Counted from the first letter of the stretch, positions 1 to 8,314 are shown. The stretch is DNA of 64,000 nucleotides from Clostridia bacterium (GCA_023228225.1 JALOBO010000007.1:18222-82221); one strand, 5' to 3'. Numbers and translations are program-made. The notes: a model not told the origin generated them from the letters alone.

Positions 1-1
1 C

Positions 2-400
2 CGTAGCACAGTTGCCGCTTTTTGCGTGCAAGCAAATCCAACATTAGAAGAAATTAATGATGTAAAAACGGCGGTATCCGAAGCCGTTACAAATTGTGTA
101 GTGCATGCCTACCCTAATTCGGTCGGAGATATTTTAATAAAAGCCGAAATTCAGGGCAATACTTTAAAAGTAACAATAAGCGACTGGGGCGTTGGCATAC
201 AAGACATTAAAAAAGCAATGGAGCCATTTTACACATCTAAGCCCGAACAAGAACGATCCGGTATGGGATTTACGGTTATGGAAAGTTTTATGGATATTGT
301 AGAAGTTTCAGCACAAAAACCTAATGGAGTAAAAGTTGAAATGACAAAAACATTTAAAAGCAAAGCAAGCAGTAGTAAAGCGGAGGATAAAAATGCTTGA
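2..400 (+). CDS. spoIIAB: Anti-sigma F factor SpoIIAB, 5' end cut by the window edge
   Basis: SpoIIAB is a serine kinase and anti-sigma factor that holds sigma F inactive in the pre-divisional cell and forespore and phosphorylates SpoIIAA. The visible 132 residues carry the Bergerat/GHKL ATP-binding fold: the N-box around SEAVTNCVVHAY, the G1 box DWGVGI and the G2 box RSGMGF. The frame is open to base 2 and reads RSTVAAFCVQANPTLEE, matching the family interior, so a GTG at 26 is not the start; about 15-20 N-terminal residues lie outside the window. It overlaps sigF by 8 bp, the usual spoIIA arrangement. The C-terminal tail after about residue 118 (KSKASSSKAEDKNA) is a polar, family-variable extension. 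Identification is firm. Confidence 0.95.
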   Translation, partial: RSTVAAFCVQANPTLEEINDVKTAVSEAVTNCVVHAYPNSVGDILIKAEIQGNTLKVTISDWGVGIQDIKKAMEPFYTSKPEQERSGMGFTVMESFMDIVEVSAQKPNGVKVEMTKTFKSKASSSKAEDKNA

Positions 401-1115
401 ACATGAGGAAACGCTAAAATATATAAAACTTGCTCAATCAGGCGATGAAAATGCCAAAACAGTTCTTTTAGAGCATAATTCCGCGTTAATAAAAAGCATA
501 ATACGAAGATACCGAACAAGCGGGATTGAATATGATGACTTGTATCAATTAGGTTGTGTAGGTTTTTTAAAAGCAATAAAGAATTTTGATGAAAAATACG
601 GAGTGCATTTTTCCACTTATGCTGTGCCTATGATTACAGGTGAATTAAAACGATTTATGCGTGATGATGGATACATAAAAGTATCACGCATAGTAAAAAA
701 ACAAGCAATGATAATAAAAAAAATTTCCGATGAATATCGCCAAAAAACCGGCGAGTCCCCCACTATTGAATATTTAGCAAAAGAATTAAATTTAGATACC
801 CAGGATATTGTTTTTGCTTTGGATTCTTCTAAAATGCCGATATCATTAGATGCAAAATGTGCCGGAGAAAGCAAAGAAAAAGGTCAACTGTTAATTGATA
901 AAATTATAGAAGTAGATAATAGTGAAGATGTTATAGATAAATTTATACTTAAAAAAAGTATAAAACTACTATTGCCACGAGAAAAACAAATAATTCTACT
1001 ACGCTATTTTAGAGATAAAACTCAAAGTGAAGTTGCCGAACTTTTAGGTATATCACAAGTTCAAGTCAGTCGCCTTGAAGCCAAAGTTATAGAAAAACTT
1101 GCTTCAAAATTTTAA
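393..1115 (+). CDS. sigF: RNA polymerase sporulation sigma factor SigF (SpoIIAC)
   Basis: This is the forespore-specific sigma-70 family factor, 240 aa. Region 2 (about residues 45-92) contains YDDLYQLGCVGFLKAI and the FSTYAVPMITGELKRFMRD block that binds core polymerase and the -10 element. Region 3 follows, and region 4 (about 190-238) has a helix-turn-helix around QSEVAELLGISQVQVSRLE. The start is an ATG at 393, with GGAGG about 7 nt upstream inside the end of spoIIAB; the 8-bp overlap implies translational coupling of regulator and target. Length and order match the spoIIAA-spoIIAB-sigF operon. After the stop the sequence passes directly into repeats, with no other sporulation gene attached. 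Confidence 0.96.
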   Translation: MLEHEETLKYIKLAQSGDENAKTVLLEHNSALIKSIIRRYRTSGIEYDDLYQLGCVGFLKAIKNFDEKYGVHFSTYAVPMITGELKRFMRDDGYIKVSRIVKKQAMIIKKISDEYRQKTGESPTIEYLAKELNLDTQDIVFALDSSKMPISLDAKCAGESKEKGQLLIDKIIEVDNSEDVIDKFILKKSIKLLLPREKQIILLRYFRDKTQSEVAELLGISQVQVSRLEAKVIEKLASKF

Positions 1116-1127
1116 TTCTTTTTAAAT

Positions 1128-1284
1128 CAAATATTCTAAAAATATTTAATTTTATACTACTTTACTTTTCAATTCGAAAGTACAGCAAGAATATGCTGTA
1201 TGTTTACATCAGTATGCTTAAAATGTGCAGTATGGCTCAAAAATCCCCCACGAAAAAATAAGTAAGTCTTAGGCTTTGCCTGAC
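1128..1284 (+). repeat. 157-bp direct repeat, copy 1
   Basis: The segment recurs nearly identically at 1409-1565, offset 281 bp, so the block looks like a tandem duplication of a 281-bp unit whose second copy is partial. Its first ~45 bp equal the 3' end of the dispersed 160-bp element (…CTACTTTACTTTTC). The rest is flank specific to this locus, including a small hairpin ACAGCA-(6)-TGCTGT. No ORF is present. The few differences between copies lie mostly in the first 35 bp and in AGTAAG versus AGCAAG near the end. Confidence 0.85.
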
Positions 1285-1289
1285 CTTTG

Positions 1290-1448
1290 TTCCGCTTGCC
1301 TAACGGTCAAGCGGAAATTAGAGCCGCTTAAAATTAACCTTTTAGGCTCTTTGTCTTAAAACAGAACGCCGATGCAACCACTGGTGCAATCGGCAACCTG
1401 TTTTAAAACAAATATTCCAAAAATCTTTAATTTTATGCTACTTTACTT
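1290..1448 (+). repeat. Dispersed structured element, copy A (family E1)
   Basis: This is a full-length copy of the dispersed element also seen at 15977, 53035, 61852 and (deleted, minus strand) 41330. It starts with a terminal hairpin TTCCGCTTG-CCTAACGGT-CAAGCGGAA (1290-1316). Next is one strand of an enclosing stem, GCTTAAAATTAA (1326-1337), which pairs with TTAATTTTATGC (1427-1438). The central arm TGTCTTAAAACAG (1352-1364) pairs with CTGTTTTAAAACA (1398-1410), and inside it GCCGAT (1368) pairs with ATCGGC (1389). Arm sequences differ from the other copies but pairing is kept. There is no coding capacity. It could be a MITE-like element or a processed RNA. Confidence 0.8.
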
Positions 1449-1565
1449 TTCAATTCGAAAGTACAGCAAGAATATGCTGTATGTTTACATCAGTATGCTT
1501 AAAATGTGCAGTATGGCTCAAAAATCCCCCACGAAAAAATAAGCAAGTCTTAGGCTTTGCCTGAC
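1409..1565 (+). repeat. 157-bp direct repeat, copy 2
   Basis: This is the second copy of the 1128-1284 segment. It overlaps the 3' end of element copy A and continues into the hairpin at 1538-1574. Confidence 0.85.
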
Positions 1566-1574
1566 TTGCTTATT
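1538..1574 (+). terminator. Long perfect hairpin, possible terminator
   Basis: AATAAGCAAGTC (1538-1549) pairs perfectly with GACTTGCTTATT (1563-1574), enclosing a second small stem AGGC-TTT-GCCT. The 3' side continues with TTTTGAG, so it could terminate plus-strand transcription from sigF. Repeat copy 1 carries a changed version (AAGTAAG) without the matching 3' arm, so only this copy folds fully. Confidence 0.5.
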
Positions 1575-1627
1575 TTGAGTGATATTCTATAAAGGAAGGG
1601 ATTAGCGTTTTTAGCAAAAACGCGATT

Positions 1628-1709
1628 AAAAGGGAAACACACGAGCCCAGCGGTTAGCAAATTTTTAAATTTGCGTGCCCGCTACTTATCGGCTCGTGGT
1701 GTCCTTTTT
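1628..1709. repeat. 82-nt palindromic element, copy 1 (family E2)
   Basis: This is a nested palindrome: an outer arm ending CACGAGCC pairs with GGCTCGTG, a middle stem AGCGG pairs with CCGCT, and an inner stem GCAAATTT pairs with AAATTTGC. The asymmetric linker ACTTATC lies between the middle and outer 3' arms. The same architecture recurs at 29434-29514. It ends in TTTTT abutting the stop codon of the minus-strand DAC-like gene, so on that strand it sits immediately 3' of the gene and may act as a terminator or processing site. Confidence 0.75.
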
Positions 1710-3048
1710 ACAAGAAGAATAGTGGCTTCGTTTTATTTCTATTTTTATCAAAATGGTAGCCTTCAATAGAGCCATCAGCCGAAATTTTAATTGCAACGCC
1801 ATATTTAGAAAGTGTTTTTGTTGCAGCAAGTCTGCCACCACCGGTACTGCCTGCTTCAATTTTTATAATAGCACCGATAGCAACAATATTTCCATCATTA
1901 TCAATAACTGTCGCACCATCAATAGCAACTAATTCTTTACGCAAATTTCTATCAAGTTCATTGAATTTGCGACCGTCAATAACTTTACACAAATTAACAA
2001 TTTTAATGCACTTTTCATCTTCAACAAAATCTTCAAACGATACAATTTTTTGTTCTTGCATTTTTTCTTCTAAGAAGGAATAATTTAGATTTTCTTCAAT
2101 TTTAATTTGATAATATTCAGACATTAAAATATCATAAACATCAATATGTTTTAATGCTTCTTTTATGTCATCTTTGTTTAAATGCACTATACAACCGCCC
2201 GATTTAGAAAAAGAAGTATCTAATGCAGTTAAATAAATTGCCTTTCTAATATCCTCAGCCGATTCTTTTGTTTTGTCAGCAATTCTATGTATAATTTCTT
2301 CGTGGCTGTAACTTGTCCAAAATCCATTCTTTTTTGCAAAGACTAGCATTTGGTCTTTAAACAACAAAATATCACCGTTTGTAAGCAGTGAAATACCAAT
2401 TTTATTGCCTTCTGAAATATTAGCAATTTTACTAAATTCGTAAGGACTAAGAATATTATAATCGTTAGTACGCGGGGCTGTGATATATCCGATTAGATAA
2501 CCATCAGCCGAAATTTCCAAAAAAGTGTTCACCCCATCAGAAAGCAATGCAGAGAAATCACGAGAAAGCATATTTGAGAAATGCAGATTTTCGTTAGTCA
2601 CTTTTGCCATTTTTTTAGGCGACATAACAAAGCCAAACGAAGAATAATGTCCTTCGTAAGTGCGTTGCGACCAAATTGAAATTTCACTTATCAATTCTAA
2701 CAGTGTAACACTTGATTTTTGAGATACTGCTTTACAAATAGCTTTTTCAATGGCGTAAGATTGAAACTTTTTAATGTATTCATTTTTAATAGTGTACTGC
2801 GATAACTCTTTAAGTTCTTCTATAATGGATTTAACGAGTGAAACTTCTATTGTTTTAAATGGCTGTATTCGTTTTATTATAATTCGATATTCATCTTGTT
2901 TGTTAAATTTTGCAAGTATGCTACCCCCCACTCCCTGCGCAACTTGTGCATCACGCGGGCTTGACTGCTCCTCTCCGCTTATTTCGGAGCCAGTAAATAT
3001 AGGCAAAATATGTTCTTCCAAAAATTCGATAAATTGTTCTTTTTTCAA
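1708..3048 (-). CDS. DisA/DAC nucleotide-binding domain-like protein
   Basis: The C-terminal part resembles the diadenylate cyclase (DAC, DisA_N) fold. A DGATVIDNDG motif is followed by GAIIKIEAGSTGGGRLAA and KYGVAIKISADGSI, which match the DGA and RHRxA regions of DAC proteins. The RHR motif is replaced by GGGR, so it may be a DAC-derived sensor rather than an active c-di-AMP synthase. A region about 130 residues from the N-terminus with LLSDGVNTFLEI and KSGGCIVHLN probably belongs to the same domain. I place the start at a TTG (3048), which has AAAGGAT 8 nt upstream; a longer frame from TTG 3075 has no clear RBS. A GC-rich in-frame stretch near the N-terminus is unusual (see findings). It is monocistronic and followed directly by element E2. 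Confidence 0.6.
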   Translation of the reverse strand: MKKEQFIEFLEEHILPIFTGSEISGEEQSSPRDAQVAQGVGGSILAKFNKQDEYRIIIKRIQPFKTIEVSLVKSIIEELKELSQYTIKNEYIKKFQSYAIEKAICKAVSQKSSVTLLELISEISIWSQRTYEGHYSSFGFVMSPKKMAKVTNENLHFSNMLSRDFSALLSDGVNTFLEISADGYLIGYITAPRTNDYNILSPYEFSKIANISEGNKIGISLLTNGDILLFKDQMLVFAKKNGFWTSYSHEEIIHRIADKTKESAEDIRKAIYLTALDTSFSKSGGCIVHLNKDDIKEALKHIDVYDILMSEYYQIKIEENLNYSFLEEKMQEQKIVSFEDFVEDEKCIKIVNLCKVIDGRKFNELDRNLRKELVAIDGATVIDNDGNIVAIGAIIKIEAGSTGGGRLAATKTLSKYGVAIKISADGSIEGYHFDKNRNKTKPLFFL

Positions 3049-3288
3049 AATATTATCCTTTACTAAAATATACAAGTATTTTATATATTATAAAATTAAC
3101 ACAAGAAAAATATATTGTCAAATTTAACAATATATAATTCCAAAAAATATTTAAATAATACTAAATATTTAATTTTTTGCGCGATATTTTGTTATTTAAA
3201 TATAAAAATGAAAGTTTAAATATTTTTTCTCATAAGAATTATACATAAAATTTGCATATTTATAAATACAATGAATAAATATGCAACT

Positions 3289-3483
3289 TTATTTTATAAA
3301 ATTACCGCTTGCATCTGTAAATTTCCCCATAATTATCATAACAAAATCTACAATCCAACCAATACCAAATAATCCAGCAGTAAATAAATATAATAAGCCG
3401 GTACCTATTTTACCAACAGCAAATCTGTGTACACCAAGTACTCCCAAAAAAAAGCAAACTACCGCAAGAACAATTCTATTCAT
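3289..3483 (-). CDS. TM2 domain-containing small membrane protein
   Basis: This 64-aa protein consists of one TM2 domain: a first helix (about 4-22), the short conserved linker GVHRFAVGKIGTG, a second helix (about 30-54), and a tail GKFTDASGNFIK. TM2 proteins are small integral membrane proteins of mostly unknown function. The start ATG has AGGAG 8 nt upstream. It stands alone between the DAC-like gene and divergent spoIIP. Confidence 0.85.
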   Translation of the reverse strand: MNRIVLAVVCFFLGVLGVHRFAVGKIGTGLLYLFTAGLFGIGWIVDFVMIIMGKFTDASGNFIK

Positions 3484-3588
3484 ACAATTATCTCCTAATT
3501 AAGATTTATAATATTAATATGCGCATTCTTAAATTATTTATTATTTTTATAACTACATAAATTAAATAGCATTACACAAATTATCTTT

Positions 3589-4722
3589 ATGAAAAAATAT
3601 AAAAATCCTTACATAATATTTGTTTTGTTATTTTGCATTTTTACATTAAGTATAACAGTTCAACATACAGTATCTGCTGATGAATTCGGTACAGTTCCGC
3701 CAGTTGAAGAACTTTATACCATTTATAGTATACATACAAATGAAGCATTGTTTGAATCGGAATATGTAGAAGTTGGCGATCAGTATGTATCAAAAAATAA
3801 TGCATGGTATGAAGTAATAAGTGTAGATTATGATAATTATTTAGCGTATGCCGAATTTAAAGCACAATTTTATTTACCAACTATTACTAGCGAAACCCCA
3901 GAACACACAAGCACACAACAAGTGGTGGGATTATATCATACACATAATGCCGAATCTTATGTTCCAACCGATGGCACAGACAGTATTTACGGAATAGGCG
4001 GTATACATGATGTCGGCAATGCTTTAACACTTGCTTTATTACAACAGAATACTATTGTGTATCATAACGAAACATTGCATCTACCTCATAACAGTTCAGC
4101 GTATACGCGTAGTAGACTTACAGCGCAAAGTTTACTAAACACTTCACCTGTTCCAGTCGCAATTTTTGATATACATCGTGATGCTTTGCCAAAGTCATCA
4201 TATGAAGTAGTACTAAACGATCAATCTTTAAGTAAAATTAGAATTGTTGTGGGAAAATCTAATCAAAGTTATTCATACAATTTAGAATTTGCGCTAAAAA
4301 TTAAAGCAACATCGGACAATTTATATAGCGGTTTAATAAAAGATATATACATAGGAAAAAATTCATATAACCAAGACTTAACCAATCAAGCATTAATATT
4401 TGAATGCGGTACATATCTTATAGAAAAAGAAGCGGTAATAGCCAGTATGCCACTGCTTGCAAATGTAATAAATGAAACATTATTTAATGTTTCCGGTTCT
4501 GGCGATATAATAATTTCTGATGATATAACTGATAATGCAGATATACAACCTGCAACTGATACTGGTATTACAAATACCGATACCGATTTGACTATTGACA
4601 CCGATTTAGATGCGACAAATAGTAATCATTTAAAGGATAATATAAAAATACTGGTTTCTGTCTTATTTTTAGTTGGAATAATCTCATTATTAATGATTGT
4701 ACAAAAACGAAGAAGCAGATAA
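3589..4722 (+). CDS. spoIIP: Stage II sporulation protein P (SpoIIP)
   Basis: SpoIIP is the amidase/endopeptidase of the DMP (SpoIID-M-P) complex that thins septal peptidoglycan during engulfment. The 377-aa protein has an N-terminal membrane helix (about 9-27). The catalytic domain (about 112-295) contains HTHNAESY (117-124), DIHRDA (194-199) and FECGT, the zinc-ligand and catalytic blocks of the family. After it comes a low-complexity Asp/Thr/Asn linker (about 310-345), then a second predicted transmembrane helix (about 352-371) and a basic tail QKRRSR. The C-terminal anchor is not a feature I associate with SpoIIP of Bacillus. The start ATG has only a weak Shine-Dalgarno sequence. Confidence 0.92.
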   Translation: MKKYKNPYIIFVLLFCIFTLSITVQHTVSADEFGTVPPVEELYTIYSIHTNEALFESEYVEVGDQYVSKNNAWYEVISVDYDNYLAYAEFKAQFYLPTITSETPEHTSTQQVVGLYHTHNAESYVPTDGTDSIYGIGGIHDVGNALTLALLQQNTIVYHNETLHLPHNSSAYTRSRLTAQSLLNTSPVPVAIFDIHRDALPKSSYEVVLNDQSLSKIRIVVGKSNQSYSYNLEFALKIKATSDNLYSGLIKDIYIGKNSYNQDLTNQALIFECGTYLIEKEAVIASMPLLANVINETLFNVSGSGDIIISDDITDNADIQPATDTGITNTDTDLTIDTDLDATNSNHLKDNIKILVSVLFLVGIISLLMIVQKRRSR

Positions 4723-4757
4723 TTCTTTAATGGTGCTAAATGTAAACAAATTGCTAA

Positions 4758-5264
4758 TTAAACTTTTTCTTCTTCTATTTCACGCTTATTTTTAATATAT
4801 TTTTTGATTATATTTTCTAAATCATTGTTAAAGTTATTCTCAAAGTCAATAAATACTTGTTCCATATCATCAGATGTAGAATACGACAAATCACCAAATG
4901 GCGAAATCAATTTTGCAATTTTTTGCGCTGGAACACAAATTATATAAACGCAATCTTTATTATAAACTGAATATTCTTTTTTATTTAATTCTTTTAATTT
5001 ACAAGTTAAAAATTTAAATGCATTTCTTACTTCATGTCTAAAACCTAAAACACCGAACAAATTTTTATAACAGAATTCGTTAATGGAAAGAAAAATTGCT
5101 TCTAAACTGTTATCAAAAAAATACTGTTTTTTTATTTCGCCATTTTTATTTAAATAATTTAGCATCATCTCGTATACTTGTTTTATCGGATTATAAGTAA
5201 TAATAAAATTCCCCGTGTTTGCAATCTTATAAAAATTTTGTAATAAATTAATCATAATAACCAT
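4758..5264 (-). CDS. Hypothetical protein, 168 aa
   Basis: I do not recognise this protein. It is soluble, with no membrane helix or signal peptide, and alternates predicted strands and helices. The C-terminus (about 140-168) is a charged helix rich in Lys and Glu (ENIIKKYIKNKREIEEEKV). AAGGAAA precedes the ATG by 5 nt; an ATG three codons later is an alternative start. It is monocistronic and convergent with spoIIP. Confidence 0.7.
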   Translation of the reverse strand: MVIMINLLQNFYKIANTGNFIITYNPIKQVYEMMLNYLNKNGEIKKQYFFDNSLEAIFLSINEFCYKNLFGVLGFRHEVRNAFKFLTCKLKELNKKEYSVYNKDCVYIICVPAQKIAKLISPFGDLSYSTSDDMEQVFIDFENNFNNDLENIIKKYIKNKREIEEEKV

Positions 5265-5404
5265 TTTTTCCTTGAATTTTAGTTTAGCATATTAATGTTT
5301 GATATTATATAACAAACAAATAAAAAATACAACAATTTATCAATAAATTTTATGAGCAAAAATTAATAATTGTGAATATTAATTAATGCATAAAATATGC
5401 GCTC

Positions 5405-5433
5405 TTGCACTTTTATATTTAATATGATATAAT
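5405..5433 (+). promoter_or_regulatory. Sigma-A type promoter for the DHH gene
   Basis: TTGCAC and TATAAT are separated by 17 bp. The -10 box ends 16 nt before the gene's start codon, giving a short leader with GGAGG. Confidence 0.65.
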
Positions 5434-5449
5434 ATGGAACGGAGGATTT

Positions 5450-6457
5450 ATGTCAAATATTAGCGACCTAAAAAACTTACTGAAAGAAAAAAGTAAAATT
5501 GCATTGTTTTCACACACAAGCCCCGATGCTGATGCAATATCATCGTGTCTGGCTTTTAAACAAATGTTAATAGATAATTATCCCAAAAAAGAAATAGACA
5601 TTTTTATTGATGCTGAACCAGCAAATTTTTATTCTGCTTTTAAAGAAAAAAATATTTTAAGCGAATTTAACGACAAGGATTATGACTTAGCCATCTCATT
5701 AGATTGCAATTCTGCTAGTAGATTAGGAAAATTTAAAGACTTTTATCAATCAATAAAAGATAAAATTAATATTGACCATCACGCATCTAACGAACGATTT
5801 GGTAATATTAATATCGTTTTGCATAGCACGGCAAGTACAGGCGAATTATTATACTTAATGTTCAAAAAATTTAACTTAACAATTACAACTGAAACCGCTA
5901 AATATATTTATATAGGTATTATAACAGATACAAATTGTTTTACCAGTACTGCTATGCAAGGTCGTACTCATTATGTAATATCTGAAATATTAAAATTTAA
6001 TTTTGATTATTTAGCAATTAGAGAATATTTTTTTAAAAATAATTCAAAGTCTAAATCAATTATATTAGAAAAAGCGTTACACTCATTAAAATTTTTTGCT
6101 AGCGACCATATTTCTTATATGAAAATTATGTACATCGATATTATAAACGCACAAGGAACTTGGGAAGATACACTAGGTATTGCAGACCAAGGCATTACAA
6201 TATCCGGTATTGATATTAGCATCGTCGTAATAGAAAAAGAACCCGAAAATTATTATATTTCACTAAGAAGCAAAGATGAAAATGTAGATGTATCGGAAAT
6301 TGCAAAAAAATTTGATGGTGGCGGACACAAAACTGCCGCTGCATTCCAGTGTTTAAGTAAAAATTGTTTGAGAACAACAATATTTAATTTGGTAACAGAA
6401 TGTAAAGAAGTGGTCAAAAACATATCACACGAAGACGAGCAAGAAATTGTATTTTAA
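5450..6457 (+). CDS. nrnA: DHH/DHHA1 phosphoesterase, NrnA-like
   Basis: NrnA-type enzymes degrade nanoRNA (oligoribonucleotides) and dephosphorylate 3'-phosphoadenosine 5'-phosphate, using two Mn2+ ions. The 335-aa protein shows the DHH motifs in order: SHTSPDADAISS (motif I), SLDCNSA (motif II), the signature DHHASN (motif III) and TDTNCF (motif IV). The DHHA1 domain's substrate motif KFDGGGHKTAAAF follows near residue 290. GGAGG lies 7 nt before the ATG. The family assignment is firm; the exact substrate is inferred. Confidence 0.9.
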   Translation: MSNISDLKNLLKEKSKIALFSHTSPDADAISSCLAFKQMLIDNYPKKEIDIFIDAEPANFYSAFKEKNILSEFNDKDYDLAISLDCNSASRLGKFKDFYQSIKDKINIDHHASNERFGNINIVLHSTASTGELLYLMFKKFNLTITTETAKYIYIGIITDTNCFTSTAMQGRTHYVISEILKFNFDYLAIREYFFKNNSKSKSIILEKALHSLKFFASDHISYMKIMYIDIINAQGTWEDTLGIADQGITISGIDISIVVIEKEPENYYISLRSKDENVDVSEIAKKFDGGGHKTAAAFQCLSKNCLRTTIFNLVTECKEVVKNISHEDEQEIVF

Positions 6458-6513
6458 ATAAAATATTTAATTAAATAATAATTTGTGTGCTTACTCTGAT
6501 AAGGCATTAATTT

Positions 6514-7449
6514 TTATTTAATTAAGTCGGAGTATATAGATACTTTTTCGTTTATTTTTTCTAAAAATTTGGATAGTTGTTCTTTGGTTATCATATTTAA
6601 GTTTAGTAATGTACTGATATACTCTTTGTTTAACTCAAAACTACTAGAATATTTATTTTCGTACATATCTTTTTCAGCAAGTTCAATAACATTTTTTATA
6701 CTTTGCTTAGAATTTGCCTGCCTAAAAACACCAATGGCAATACTCACTGGTAAATCATTTTTATTTTGAGGCATTATTATTTTTTTAAATTTTTCCGCTT
6801 TTGTTTTAAATAAATCAATATCATCGTAGCCACTTATGACTAAAAATTCATCACCACCATATCTTCCAACAATACAATTATCAAATGTCTGCTCTATTAA
6901 TTTACTGGCTCTTACTAAAAGTTCATCTCCAAAACTATGTCCCAGTATATCGTTAACAACTTTTAATCCATTTACATCTAACATTGCTATCGTAATAGGA
7001 TATGGATTTTTAAACTCTAACAAATAATTATCTAAAAATCTTCTATTGTAAATCGCTGTCAAACTATCTCTAAAAGTGATATTTTCTAGTTCTCTGCGAT
7101 ACTCAGTGCTTTTAATATTTAATATAATATAATCTCCTTCGGTTGCACTAATGTAAGAACATTTGCCCCTATAATTAGGACAAACTCCTTTTTGATAGTA
7201 TATATTATTAAAATCATAAGTCGCTTTATCTTTTATAACGCTTTCACAAATTTTATATAAATAATTTGGCACTTCATTATCGATTGCTGGCGGAAAAAAT
7301 TTATTTACTTGTTCAAATTTTTTAAAACTTTGATTATAAAACTCAACGATATATTCTTTTCCTTTTTTTTTATAAATACAGACAGGTTCTGATAAAAAAT
7401 TAATTAATTCTTTTAAGTATGTAATATGTTCGGCTATTTTTTTACCCAT
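6514..7449 (-). CDS. PAS-like/GGDEF protein, probable diguanylate cyclase
   Basis: GGDEF domains condense two GTP into the second messenger c-di-GMP. This 311-aa protein has a PAS-like N-terminal part (about 12-115; EPVCIYKKKGKEYIVEFYNQSF) with a Cys pair at about 90 and 97. The GGDEF domain (about 122-280) contains the metal-binding MLDVNGLKVVND and an intact active site RYGGDEF (GGDEF at 198-202). The autoinhibitory RxxD position reads QTFD, so product inhibition is probably lost. There is no membrane helix, so it acts in the cytoplasm. GAGGGGG precedes the ATG. No EAL or HD-GYP phosphodiesterase is visible in this window. Confidence 0.88.
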   Translation of the reverse strand: MGKKIAEHITYLKELINFLSEPVCIYKKKGKEYIVEFYNQSFKKFEQVNKFFPPAIDNEVPNYLYKICESVIKDKATYDFNNIYYQKGVCPNYRGKCSYISATEGDYIILNIKSTEYRRELENITFRDSLTAIYNRRFLDNYLLEFKNPYPITIAMLDVNGLKVVNDILGHSFGDELLVRASKLIEQTFDNCIVGRYGGDEFLVISGYDDIDLFKTKAEKFKKIIMPQNKNDLPVSIAIGVFRQANSKQSIKNVIELAEKDMYENKYSSSFELNKEYISTLLNLNMITKEQLSKFLEKINEKVSIYSDLIK

Positions 7450-7570
7450 TAATAATCCCCCTCAAAAAATTATGTACACTTTATAATATTCAAACAAAAA
7501 AAATTAATGTTAATACAAACATTAATCCAATATTTAATTTATGTTAAATTAACCGTTATTATGTAGCATT

Positions 7571-8314
7571 TTAAGATTTTTCGGTAGATGAATCTTTTAA
7601 AATAAAATCAAAAAACGCTAAAACAAGTAAAATGGACAATAATGCAAATGCGTACATAAATAGTAAATAAGCCCAATAACCCGCATCAATAATAATATGG
7701 TTAGGCCAATCAATAACAGTATTGCGTAAAATCATAATATAATTTTGCTCATATTTATTAGCCATTATTACAGAAACGGTTGCATAAATATAAAATGGAA
7801 TTAACACAAATTTTCTATCCGAAAATTTAGGATTATACAATTTTAAGGCCACAATTAATATAGGAAATAACACTATCAGCCAGTGGTAAAAAAATGTATG
7901 TAAATTGTCAAAATTGCTCCAAACCAATGATAAATTATCGGTAGCATTGCCAATTACCGAAACAGGTGAAATCATAAAGCAAATAAATGCCATTACTCCA
8001 CAAACAAAACTTGTAGCCAAACCGGCTTTACCAATTTTGCCTTTAAAAAAGGAAGCGATAAAAAACCAGACCAAAAACATACTGCAAAACTGAAATGGCC
8101 AATATTGACTAGGAATTAAACCAACAGAATTATATATTCTTACAAGTTTTACTATTTCGGCAATTATTAATAATAATGAGATGAATTTAAGCGGAATTAA
8201 TTTAATTCTTTCGCTTTTATTTTTTAATAAAAATGTTAAAATAATAGTTAATACAACTATAACAATTATGGTAATTGGAAAACAAAATTCTTGTGTATCA
8301 GTCCAGTTAAACAA
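7571..8314 (-). CDS. YwaF/TMEM164-like integral membrane protein
   Basis: This 247-aa polytopic membrane protein has about 6-7 hydrophobic helices. The segment YWPFQFCSMFLVWFF and the conserved His in HTFFYHWLIV resemble the YwaF (TIGR02206) family of unknown function. The start is a TTG at 8314 supported by GAGGTG 5 nt upstream. It stands alone between the GGDEF gene and dapB. Confidence 0.65.
   Translation of the reverse strand: MFNWTDTQEFCFPITIIVIVVLTIILTFLLKNKSERIKLIPLKFISLLLIIAEIVKLVRIYNSVGLIPSQYWPFQFCSMFLVWFFIASFFKGKIGKAGLATSFVCGVMAFICFMISPVSVIGNATDNLSLVWSNFDNLHTFFYHWLIVLFPILIVALKLYNPKFSDRKFVLIPFYIYATVSVIMANKYEQNYIMILRNTVIDWPNHIIIDAGYWAYLLFMYAFALLSILLVLAFFDFILKDSSTEKS

Noticed and set aside
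1128..1565. CRISPR array
   Set aside because: Two long copies of 157 bp at a 281-bp offset; no short regular repeats, spacers or cas genes.
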